Shown piece by piece: positions 1 to 5,078 of a DNA stretch of 6,041 bases. Within the stretch, counting starts at the first letter, position 1. Each line of letters starts with the position of its first letter. Source of the stretch: JBOFDK01 sp051650305 (lineage in GTDB: Bacteria; Bacillota; Clostridia; Lachnospirales; Cellulosilyticaceae). The stretch covers positions 1 to 6,041 of the forward strand of contig JBOFIT010000039.1 in NCBI GenBank assembly GCA_051650305.1, in the 5' to 3' direction. Under the pieces are notes generated by a model that worked only from the letters and a program-made list of their open reading frames with translations, ran no database searches and was not told the origin of the DNA. Made by a program: the position numbers and the translations under genes.

Positions 1-1026
1 GGTGACCCAGCAGCAGCATTATTAGAAATTCTTGATAGTGCACAGAATCATACGTTTAGAGATCATTACTTAGAAGTACCTATGAACTTAAGTGAAGTGA
101 TGTTTGTCATCACAGCCAATACTTTATCTACCATACCAAGACCGCTTCTCGATCGTATGGAGATTATAGAAGTAGAGAGCTATACTGCTATCGAGAAATT
201 AGAGATTGCTAAACGTTATTTATTACCACAAAACATTAGTAAACATGGTTTGAATAAACGTATGTGTAAAATTAATGATGAAGCGCTACGTTATGTGATT
301 GATTACTACACAAGAGAAGCAGGTGTACGAACACTCGAACGTCAGCTTGGCACACTATGTAGAAAAGTAACGCGAGAACTTATGGAAGAAAATAAAAAAA
401 GTGTGAGTATCTCGACTAAAAAAGTGCAAGACTATTTAGGAATACCTAAATACAGCATTCAAGAAAAAAATAAAGAGCCTCAAATCGGCGTGGTACGTGG
501 CCTCGCATGGACTTCTGTAGGCGGCGACACCCTATCCATCGAAGTCAATATCATGGAAGGTAAGGGCAGCTTCGAACTCACAGGCAATATGGGCAATGTG
601 ATGAAAGAGTCAGCAAAGGCAGCCATGAGCTATATCCGCTCAAGAGCCCATGAATTAGCATTAGACCCAGATTTTTATAAGAATGTAGATATTCACATTC
701 ATATCCCAGAAGGTGCTGTACCAAAAGACGGCCCATCAGCAGGGATTACCATGGCCACAGCCATTATATCAGCCCTTACAAAGAAACCTATACGTGCAGA
801 TGTGGCGATGACAGGGGAAATTACTATTAGAGGTCGCGTATTAGCTATTGGAGGACTTAAAGAGAAGATTTTAGCAGCTAAACGCGCAGGCATTTACGAG
901 GTCATTATACCAAAACAAAATACAAAGAGCGTCCATGACATCAGTGAGGACGTTTTAGAAAAGATGAAAGTGAACTATGTAGAGACAATGGATGAAGTCC
1001 TTGACCACGTCTTTGCAGAAGTATAG
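1..1026 (+). CDS. lon: Lon ATP-dependent serine protease, C-terminal part (5' end outside window)
   Basis: The reading frame is open from base 1 and gives 341 residues, so roughly the first half of the gene (N-domain, Walker A and Walker B) lies upstream. Lon is a cytoplasmic homo-hexameric AAA+ protease that degrades misfolded and selected regulatory proteins. The visible part starts with GDPAAALLE, which normally follows directly after Walker B. It continues with the sensor-1 segment (FVITAN), the arginine-finger region (RPLLDRME) and the sensor-2 region (REAGVRTLERQ). The S16 protease domain carries DGPSAG with catalytic Ser at 736-738, and GGLKEK with catalytic Lys at 865-867. Their spacing of 43 residues equals that of S679/K722 in E. 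coli Lon, so the enzyme should be active. The TAG stop overlaps the ribosome site of ysxC, which points to an operon. Identification is essentially certain; only Lon type-A paralog number is open. Confidence 0.97.
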   Translation, partial: GDPAAALLEILDSAQNHTFRDHYLEVPMNLSEVMFVITANTLSTIPRPLLDRMEIIEVESYTAIEKLEIAKRYLLPQNISKHGLNKRMCKINDEALRYVIDYYTREAGVRTLERQLGTLCRKVTRELMEENKKSVSISTKKVQDYLGIPKYSIQEKNKEPQIGVVRGLAWTSVGGDTLSIEVNIMEGKGSFELTGNMGNVMKESAKAAMSYIRSRAHELALDPDFYKNVDIHIHIPEGAVPKDGPSAGITMATAIISALTKKPIRADVAMTGEITIRGRVLAIGGLKEKILAAKRAGIYEVIIPKQNTKSVHDISEDVLEKMKVNYVETMDEVLDHVFAEV

Positions 1027-1037
1027 GAGGAAACAGA

Positions 1038-1649
1038 ATGAACGTAACACAAGCATCCCTTATTATAACAGCAGGTAACAAAAGTCAATTTCCAACAGAT
1101 GATACATTAGAGATTGCATTTGCAGGCAAATCAAATGTAGGTAAGTCATCACTTATCAACTGCCTCATCAATAGAAAGGCACTTGCCCGCACCAGTTCTC
1201 AGCCAGGAAAGACACAAACAATCAACTTCTATAACATTCAAAATGACACAGTGCATTTTGTAGACTTACCAGGATACGGTTATGCGAAAGTATCAAAGAC
1301 AGAGCGTGAAAAATGGGGAAAACTCATTGAAGGTTACCTTGAAAAAAGAGATAACTTAAAACTTGTGGTACTACTTATAGATATTCGTCATGAAGTCGGC
1401 GCTAACGATAAGATGATGTACGAGTGGCTTGCACATTACCATAATCAAGTAGTTGTTATTGCTACAAAAGCAGATAAGCTTAATCGTAGTCAAGTGCAAA
1501 AGCATACGGCAATGGTTAAGAAAGGCTTAAACTTAAGACCTCAAGATCTTCTCGTTACTTTCTCAGCACAGACAAAGCAAGGGAAAGAAGAAGTGTGGGA
1601 AATCTTCGATGGTATGATTGAAGCCTATACAACTGTAGAAGAACAATAA
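1038..1649 (+). CDS. ysxC: YsxC/EngB (YihA) ribosome-biogenesis GTPase
   Basis: A 203-residue TRAFAC-class GTPase of normal family length. All nucleotide-binding motifs are present: G1 GKSNVGKS at residues 30-37, the G2 region PGKTQT at 56-61 with its threonine, G3 DLPG at 76-79, G4 TKAD at 143-146 and G5 FSAQ near 175. The segment DLPGYGYAKVSK after G3 is diagnostic of the EngB family. In Bacillus subtilis and E. coli the protein is needed for maturation of the large (50S) ribosomal subunit. The start is fixed by AGGAGG at 1025-1030, seven bases before the ATG and overlapping the lon stop. Only 11 bases separate the two genes. The order lon-ysxC is also that of B. subtilis, so co-transcription and perhaps translational coupling with lon are likely. 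A terminator follows directly. Confidence 0.97.
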   Translation: MNVTQASLIITAGNKSQFPTDDTLEIAFAGKSNVGKSSLINCLINRKALARTSSQPGKTQTINFYNIQNDTVHFVDLPGYGYAKVSKTEREKWGKLIEGYLEKRDNLKLVVLLIDIRHEVGANDKMMYEWLAHYHNQVVVIATKADKLNRSQVQKHTAMVKKGLNLRPQDLLVTFSAQTKQGKEEVWEIFDGMIEAYTTVEEQ

Positions 1650-1655
1650 ACTTAG

Positions 1656-1681
1656 AAAGACACCTTAAAGGTGTCTTTTTT
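1656..1681 (+). terminator. Rho-independent terminator of lon-ysxC
   Basis: A perfect 10-bp stem (1656-1665 with 1669-1678) containing AGACACC/GGTGTCT, a three-base loop, and a run of T starting in the 3' arm and reaching 1681. It begins seven bases after the ysxC stop, so the operon ends here. Confidence 0.93.
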
Positions 1682-1708
1682 CTTAAAAAAATACAAAATT
1701 TATAAATA

Positions 1709-1737
1709 TTGAAAAAAGTATTATAAAGTGGTATGAT
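1709..1737 (+). promoter_or_regulatory. Sigma-A-type promoter of the 60-aa gene
   Basis: TTGAAA (1709-1714), a 17-base spacer, and TATGAT (1732-1737) preceded by TGG, which gives an extended -10 element. Transcription would start near 1744, giving a leader of about 34 bases. The upstream ATG at 1733 lies inside the -10 box and therefore cannot be the start of the gene read from this promoter. Confidence 0.82.
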
Positions 1738-1777
1738 ACAGTTAGTTTTTACGATTAAATCAGTAAGGAGATGTCAG

Positions 1778-1960
1778 ATGTACACATTAGAAAAGCAGTA
1801 TTATATGAAGCATGGGCGTCTAGATTTATCAATCCTAGATGGTGACGTATCACAAGGGATTGAAGAAGAGTTAAAGACACCGGAAGGTCCTAAAATATAT
1901 AAAGATGCACAGATCGAAAGTGTCCTTAAAGAAATGGGCGATTTTTTTGGTGGCGAATAA
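1778..1960 (+). CDS. Small acidic protein of unknown function (60 aa)
   Basis: I do not recognise this protein. It has its own promoter (1709-1737), a good ribosome site TAAGGAG at 1764-1770 with a seven-base spacer, and an ATG at 1778, which together support a real gene. An in-frame ATG at 1733 would give 75 residues but lies in the -10 box and has no ribosome site. The 60-residue product has 13 acidic and 7 basic (Lys/Arg) residues, no signal peptide, no membrane segment and no cysteines. The N-terminal third holds several tyrosines and aromatics (YYMKHGR). The middle is charged with a Glu triplet at 29-31 and a PEGP turn at 35-38. The end looks helical and closes with GDFFGGE. It is a cytosolic small protein by appearance. 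No terminator hairpin follows before the tRNA promoter, so transcripts may run on into the tRNA genes. Confidence 0.75.
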   Translation: MYTLEKQYYMKHGRLDLSILDGDVSQGIEEELKTPEGPKIYKDAQIESVLKEMGDFFGGE

Positions 1961-1974
1961 GTACATAGGGATAT

Positions 1975-1999
1975 AAAAAGTAAAAAAATATGAAAAAAA
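1975..1999 (+). promoter_or_regulatory. A-tract UP-like element upstream of the tRNA promoter
   Basis: Three A-tracts (1975-1979, 1982-1988, 1993-1999) lie just upstream of the -35 box at 2013. Their centres are about 8 and 11 bases apart, close to helical phasing. The last tract falls near -55 to -49 of the predicted start, the position where UP elements bind the RNA polymerase alpha subunit at strong stable-RNA promoters. General AT-richness of the region makes this only moderately certain. Confidence 0.5.
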
Positions 2000-2012
2000 T
2001 AATGTGATTCGC

Positions 2013-2041
2013 TTGACACTAGTCAGAGGATATGATATTAT
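2013..2041 (+). promoter_or_regulatory. Promoter of the tRNA-Gly/tRNA-Pro unit
   Basis: A consensus TTGACA (2013-2018), a 17-base spacer and TATTAT (2036-2041). The nearby TATGAT at 2031-2036 would leave only 12 bases and is less likely to be the -10. The start would be near 2048, leaving a leader of about 23 bases for RNase P to remove. Confidence 0.87.
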
Positions 2042-2070
2042 TCTATATGTCGAAAGGCAATACTAAGTAT

Positions 2071-2142
2071 GCGTGAGTGGCTCAGGGGTAGAGCATCTCC
2101 TTGCCAAGGAGAGGGTCGCGGGTTCGAATCCCGTCTCGCGCT
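2071..2142 (+). tRNA. tRNA-Gly (anticodon GCC)
   Basis: A full cloverleaf can be drawn: acceptor GCGTGAG with CTCGCGC (one G-T pair), D arm GCTC/GAGC, anticodon stem TCTCC/GGAGA around the loop TTGCCAA with anticodon GCC at 2103-2105, and a T arm with GTTCGAAT. It reads GGC and GGU glycine codons. The discriminator is T2142 and CCA is not encoded, so it must be added after transcription by the CCA-adding enzyme. It is transcribed with the tRNA-Pro that begins seven bases downstream. Confidence 0.97.
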
Positions 2143-2149
2143 CTTATAT

Positions 2150-2224
2150 CGGGGTGTGGCTCAGTTTGGCTAGAGCGCCTGATTTGGGTTCAGGAGGCCG
2201 CAGGTTCGAGTCCTGTCACCCCGA
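2150..2224 (+). tRNA. tRNA-Pro (anticodon TGG)
   Basis: The acceptor CGGGGTG pairs fully with CACCCCG. The anticodon stem CCTGA/TCAGG encloses the loop TTTGGGT with anticodon TGG at 2185-2187, followed by G37 as is usual for proline tRNAs. The T loop is GTTCGAGT. The discriminator is A2224 and no CCA is encoded. With a modified U34 it should read most or all CCN proline codons. It is the second and last tRNA of the unit. Confidence 0.97.
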
Positions 2225-2235
2225 TTATAAATAAG

Positions 2236-2268
2236 AAACGGAAGTGAGTAATCACTTCCGTTTTTTTT
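2236..2268 (+). terminator. Rho-independent terminator of the tRNA unit
   Basis: A perfect 12-bp stem (2236-2247 with 2252-2263), GTAA loop, core ACGGAAGTGA/TCACTTCCGT, followed by eight T at 2261-2268. It begins 11 bases after tRNA-Pro and separates the tRNA unit from the regulator gene downstream. Confidence 0.95.
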
Positions 2269-2284
2269 ATGCCTAAAAATCCCC

Positions 2285-2321
2285 TTAACCATCAGTTAAT
2301 TTATTTAACTTTAACTTAACT
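2285..2321 (+). repeat. TTAAC-type short direct repeats upstream of the regulator promoter
   Basis: Five TTAAyy hexamers: TTAACC 2285, TTAATT 2296, TTAACT 2305, 2311 and 2316. The pairs 2285/2296 and 2305/2316 are each spaced 11 bases start to start, about one helical turn. The cluster ends ten bases before the predicted -35 at 2331. That position suits an activator site, but chance in AT-rich DNA is not excluded. Confidence 0.4.
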
Positions 2322-2330
2322 AGCAATCAA

Positions 2331-2359
2331 TTGTGAATGGCCTTTGTGGCTGTTAGAAT
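2331..2359 (+). promoter_or_regulatory. Promoter of the Xre-family regulator gene
   Basis: TTGTGA (2331-2336), a 17-base spacer, and TAGAAT (2354-2359) preceded by TGT, giving an extended -10. The start would be near 2366 with a leader of about 43 bases. Confidence 0.65.
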
Positions 2360-2380
2360 AATACTAACAAAAGCTTTTGT
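2351..2380 (+). promoter_or_regulatory. Two palindromes over the -10/start region, candidate operator
   Basis: The first is TGTTAG (2351-2356) with CTAACA (2364-2369) around seven bases, overlapping the -10 box. The second is the perfect 14-base palindrome ACAAAAGCTTTTGT at 2367-2380, covering the predicted start. The two overlap by three bases. Such placement suits a repressor, perhaps the Xre-type product of this gene itself; that is inference. Confidence 0.45.
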
Positions 2381-2408
2381 GATAACTACCATATAAGGAG
2401 TAAGCATC

Positions 2409-3446
2409 ATGAAAATCAATGAAGTCATTAAAGAAAAAAGACATGAATTAGGATTAACCCAAGAGCAAATAGCAGACTATTTAGGGGTATCTACACCAGC
2501 AGTGAATAAATGGGAGAAAGGGAATAGCTACCCAGATATCACACTTCTACCACCTCTTGCAAGGCTGCTGAAGATAGATTTAAATACATTATTATCGTTC
2601 CAAGAGGATTTAACAGAGCATGAGATTGGAATGTTTCTGAATGAACTTTTTGCGCTTATGAGTACGGAAGGTTTTGAGGGAGGCTTTGATAAAGCGTTAG
2701 ATAAGCTTCGTGAATACCCGACGTGTGATAAGCTGATTATGCAGGTAGCCATGGTATTAAAGGGTGGGCTAGTGATGTTTGGTATTGTGGAGAAGGCTCA
2801 CTATGAAGCGCAAATCAATGGGATGTTTGAGAAGTTGGCAGAAAGTAAAGAAAGTGAAGTAAGGCACCAAGCCATAGCGATGCTTATCAATCATTCAATA
2901 GAGAAAAAAGACTATGAAGGGGCACAGAACTACGTCGATAAGCTTCCGAATATTACGTATGATAAGCTAGAGAAGCAGGGCAATATCTATATGGAATCAG
3001 GTGAATTAGACAAAGCTTCAGAGCTTTTTGAGAGAAAGCTTATTTCTACCACTACAGAGGTCTTTACCATTTTAGCTTATATGATGGAGATTGCACTTAA
3101 GGAAGAACGCTATGAGGATGCCAAGTACTTTGCAGAAGTAGTAGAGAAGATGAATGGTCTATTTGACTTGTGGGATTACAATACCTACGTCACGTATTTC
3201 CAGCTTTATACAAGGCAAAAAGATGTGGAAGGTACACTAGCAACGATTAAGAAGATGCTACCAGCTATACGAAAGAAATGGGACACATCGGAGTCCAAGC
3301 TTTATAGACATATTGAGAAGAAAGAAGTAGAGGATGCAGAGCACCAACAGTTTAGTCAAGTTTTTATAGATCTACTAAAAAATGATCCTAATAACGATTT
3401 AGATTTTGTGAAAGGCCATCCGCAATTTGTAGAACTCTTAAACTAA
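2409..3446 (+). CDS. Xre-family HTH regulator with helical-repeat C-terminal domain
   Basis: A 345-residue cytoplasmic protein. Residues 1-62 form a clear Cro/C1-type helix-turn-helix: TQEQIADYLGVS at 17-28 and PAVNKWEKG at 30-38, followed by the typical PDITLLPPLARLLKI segment. The remainder is predicted all-helical and rich in Glu/Lys. At least three stretches resemble TPR-like helical pairs, for example around the segments KQGNIYMESGELDKASELF, AYMMEIALKEERYEDAKYF and YVTYFQLYTRQKDVEGTL. This Xre-plus-TPR layout is common in Clostridia, and superficially like peptide-sensing RRNPP regulators (Rgg, PlcR), but target and ligand are unknown. The start is fixed by AAGGAG at 2395-2400, eight bases before ATG. 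The gene stands alone, with its own promoter and a hairpin after it. Regulator class is certain; sensing function is inference. Confidence 0.93.
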   Translation: MKINEVIKEKRHELGLTQEQIADYLGVSTPAVNKWEKGNSYPDITLLPPLARLLKIDLNTLLSFQEDLTEHEIGMFLNELFALMSTEGFEGGFDKALDKLREYPTCDKLIMQVAMVLKGGLVMFGIVEKAHYEAQINGMFEKLAESKESEVRHQAIAMLINHSIEKKDYEGAQNYVDKLPNITYDKLEKQGNIYMESGELDKASELFERKLISTTTEVFTILAYMMEIALKEERYEDAKYFAEVVEKMNGLFDLWDYNTYVTYFQLYTRQKDVEGTLATIKKMLPAIRKKWDTSESKLYRHIEKKEVEDAEHQQFSQVFIDLLKNDPNNDLDFVKGHPQFVELLN

Positions 3447-3458
3447 AGAGCATAAAGA

Positions 3459-3491
3459 AGCCCCTATCAACACATGTGTTTGATAGGGGTT
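3459..3491. terminator. Shared bidirectional terminator between convergent genes
   Basis: A ten-bp stem CCCCTATCAA (3461-3470) with TTGATAGGGG (3480-3489), extended outward by a G-T and an A-T pair, and a nine-base loop that can pair further (CAC/GTG). On the plus strand TTATTTT follows; on the minus strand CTTCTTTATG follows, so T-richness is moderate on both sides. The minus-strand gene's stop codon (3490-3492) abuts the stem, which fits termination of both genes. Confidence 0.82.
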
Positions 3492-4014
3492 ATTTTGATA
3501 ATACTTGAATAATTTCACTGTATAGGCTGTCAGAATTACTCTTCCAATTCTCACAAAGTTCAATGGCTTGCTTTTTAGAAGCAACATTGAGCTTAAGGTC
3601 GATGAGAGGTGAATCATTCTCTGTGACTTTACAGTGTACGATGTATTCGTGTTGTTTATAGGGAATATACTCAGCAGACACGTCCAATTGACTACGTAAT
3701 TTACGCCAATTTGTAGAGATAAATTGGTCTAGTTCTTTACGAATAGAAAGTGGGATACGTGTAACAAAAAATTCTAATGTTTGAAGTCCTTTTGATGATA
3801 TCTCAAATAAAGAAACGTTATTATCCGAAGACTTAACGATGAGCTCTGAACCTACGAGTTGATTCAGGTATTGCTGCATAGAGAAATAATCAGTATAGCC
3901 TCTTTCCAGAATGATTTGTGTGATTTGAGAAAGAGTAAGAGGCATTTTGACTTCACTGAGTAAATAAAGCACAATTAATTTGTTAATGGTAAAATCTTCA
4001 TTGGTATGATGCAT
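3490..4014 (-). CDS. DUF4364-family protein (predicted winged-helix)
   Basis: A 174-residue protein that matches my memory of the DUF4364 family of Clostridia; no function has been established for it to my knowledge. The N-terminal half (about residues 8-80) looks like a winged helix: INKLIVLYLLSEVKMPLT, then SQITQIILERGYTDYFSMQQYLNQL, then a wing-like stretch ELIVKSSDNNVSLFEISSKG. This order resembles PadR/MarR-type domains. The C-terminal half is mixed alpha/beta, with strands such as YIVHCKVTE and PLIDLKLNVAS, and could bind a ligand or mediate dimerisation. Start: AGGAGG (complement of 4022-4027) lies seven bases before the ATG at 4014. The radical SAM gene ends 67 bases upstream on the same strand, and the gap holds a symmetric promoter/operator-like repeat. 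Family call is fairly sure; DNA binding is inferred. Confidence 0.88.
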   Translation of the reverse strand: MHHTNEDFTINKLIVLYLLSEVKMPLTLSQITQIILERGYTDYFSMQQYLNQLVGSELIVKSSDNNVSLFEISSKGLQTLEFFVTRIPLSIRKELDQFISTNWRKLRSQLDVSAEYIPYKQHEYIVHCKVTENDSPLIDLKLNVASKKQAIELCENWKSNSDSLYSEIIQVLSK

Positions 4015-4038
4015 CGTGTCGCCTCCTCACACTTTTAT

Positions 4039-4078
4039 TATATATTGTATATTAAAATACAAAGAAATACAATATATA
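4039..4078 (-). promoter_or_regulatory. Promoter plus symmetric operator-like repeat upstream of the DUF4364 gene
   Basis: A perfect 12-base inverted repeat, TATATATTGTAT (4039-4050) and ATACAATATATA (4067-4078), separated by 16 bases. A third half-site ATACAA lies at 4057-4062, so TTGTAT-N6-ATACAA is also palindromic, and the two ATACAA copies are ten bases apart. On the minus strand the outer arm gives -35 TTGTAT (4072-4067), a 17-base spacer and -10 TACAAT (4049-4044); TATAAT at 4042-4037 is an alternative -10. The stem is purely AT except two G-C pairs, and no U-run follows, so it is a poor terminator. Confidence 0.55.
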
Positions 4079-4081
4079 GTT

Positions 4082-4996
4082 TTAAGGGGTACCTTGAAAG
4101 ATATGGTGGGTACGGAGATGTTTTTGGATATGATTCAATACGCCAGTTTTATGAGCGGTCCATAGAGGTGCTACTAAGTGCTTACGATCACCATCTCCTG
4201 TGAGTCGATGGATGACAAAATGCTTCGGCAGAATTGGAAGAATCTGCCCGATAAGCGTCACATAGTCATCTTCTGAAAGTAAAGGAAAAGGCGATTGACT
4301 ATAAAGCTTACCTAATGGTGCGTTATCTACGATATGAAGCATATGAATCTTCACACCTTGAAGGGGGAGTGTCGCCAGATACCTAGCAGTCTCTAGCATA
4401 TCTTCTGTAGTCTCACCAGGAAGGCCTAAAATCATATGTGCGACCACCTCGATGTTCTTCTCGTGAAGCTTATAGACAGCCTCTTCAAAGCATTCAAGCG
4501 AATGACCGCGGTTAATGAACTTGCTCGTATGGGGGTGAATCGTCTGAAGTCCTAACTCAACCCAAAGATGAGTACGGGTATTCAATTCCTCTAAATAAGA
4601 GATAATAGCATCAGGTAGACAATCAGGACGTGTAGCGATGGCTAAGCCTACAACACCTGGAAAGGTCAAAGCTTCTTCGAATTTTGATTGTAAAGTCGAA
4701 ACAGATGCGTATGTATTAGAGAAAGATTGAAAATAAGCAAAGTATTTCTGGATGTTTGGCCACTTCTTGGAAAGTAGACTGATATTATCTTCAAGTTGTG
4801 TATGGATAGGTAGATGATGACTAGCAGCGAAGTCTCCACTTCCCAGACTACTACAGAAGATACATCCACCAGTGCCTACAGTACCATCACGATTCGGGCA
4901 AGTAAAACCACCATCTAAAGAAAGCTTCATCACTTTCTCACCATGACGTTCACGTAAAAAATCATTAAGGCTATAAAAATGTGCTAATGAGGTCAT
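4082..4996 (-). CDS. Radical SAM protein, YhcC/YtqA (TIGR01212) family
   Basis: A 304-residue radical S-adenosylmethionine protein. Counted from the ATG at 4996, the cluster cysteines are C33, C45 and C48 in CPNRDGTVGTGGCIFC. This Cx11CxxC spacing, unlike the classic Cx3Cx2C, is typical of the YhcC (E. coli) and YtqA (B. subtilis) family, related to Elp3. Later family blocks are present: ATRPDCLPD, ELGLQTIHPHTSKFINRGH, HMILGLPGET and RLTGDGDRKHLVAPLW. The reaction and substrate are unknown to me; the enzyme is cytosolic. The frame stays open to an ATG at 5083, but those extra 29 residues (hydrophobic, low complexity) would be read through the terminator hairpin at 5020-5051 and overlap the upstream gene. 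The ATG at 4996 has AAAGGA (complement of 5006-5011) nine bases before it and matches the family N-terminus (FYSLNDFLRERHG). Confidence 0.93.
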   Translation of the reverse strand: MTSLAHFYSLNDFLRERHGEKVMKLSLDGGFTCPNRDGTVGTGGCIFCSSLGSGDFAASHHLPIHTQLEDNISLLSKKWPNIQKYFAYFQSFSNTYASVSTLQSKFEEALTFPGVVGLAIATRPDCLPDAIISYLEELNTRTHLWVELGLQTIHPHTSKFINRGHSLECFEEAVYKLHEKNIEVVAHMILGLPGETTEDMLETARYLATLPLQGVKIHMLHIVDNAPLGKLYSQSPFPLLSEDDYVTLIGQILPILPKHFVIHRLTGDGDRKHLVAPLWTAHKTGVLNHIQKHLRTHHIFQGTP

Positions 4997-5019
4997 AAAA
5001 ATAAATCCTTTCTTGAACA

Positions 5020-5051
5020 AATAAAAACAAGGCATAAGCCTCGTTTTTATT
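5020..5051 (-). terminator. Terminator hairpin after the 144-aa gene
   Basis: Bases 5020-5033 pair with 5038-5051 around an ATAA loop. The only irregular position, A5029/C5042, is a mismatch on the plus strand but becomes a G-U pair in minus-strand RNA. The minus 3' arm ends in a T-run (GTTTTTATT). Both point to minus-strand use, ending transcription of the 144-aa gene 14 bases after its stop. Confidence 0.8.
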
Positions 5052-5078
5052 ATAAACAATAGATTTATGAAGATGCAA
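5049..5078 (-). promoter_or_regulatory. Possible promoter of the radical SAM gene, inside the terminator
   Basis: On the minus strand TTGCAT (5078-5073), an 18-base spacer and a perfect TATAAT (5054-5049). The -10 overlaps the 5' arm of the terminator hairpin. RNA starting near 5042 would lack most of that arm and so escape the terminator. The -35 is weak. Confidence 0.4.

Noticed and set aside
699..893. Minus-strand frame within lon
   Set aside because: It is antisense to the conserved protease core of lon, which explains its open frame.
1733..1777. 15-residue extension of the 60-aa gene from the ATG at 1733
   Set aside because: This ATG lies inside the predicted -10 box and has no ribosome site, whereas the ATG at 1778 has TAAGGAG at the right distance.
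1801..2019. Minus-strand frame of 72 codons opposite the 60-aa gene
   Set aside because: It runs through the A-tract/tRNA promoter region, has no ribosome site and reads as low-complexity Ser/Phe-rich sequence.
2071..2224. tRNA genes as an integration site for a mobile element
   Set aside because: There is no integrase gene, no repeated tRNA 3' end nearby and no phage-like gene. The unit has a normal promoter and terminator.
4039..4078. The inverted repeat as a terminator of the radical SAM gene
   Set aside because: The stem is nearly all A-T with a 16-base loop and is not followed by a U-run in minus-strand RNA, so it suits a promoter/operator better.
4006..4203. Plus-strand reading frame of 65 codons
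   Set aside because: It runs antisense to the start of the DUF4364 gene, its promoter and the end of the radical SAM gene. It has no ribosome site and no recognisable product.
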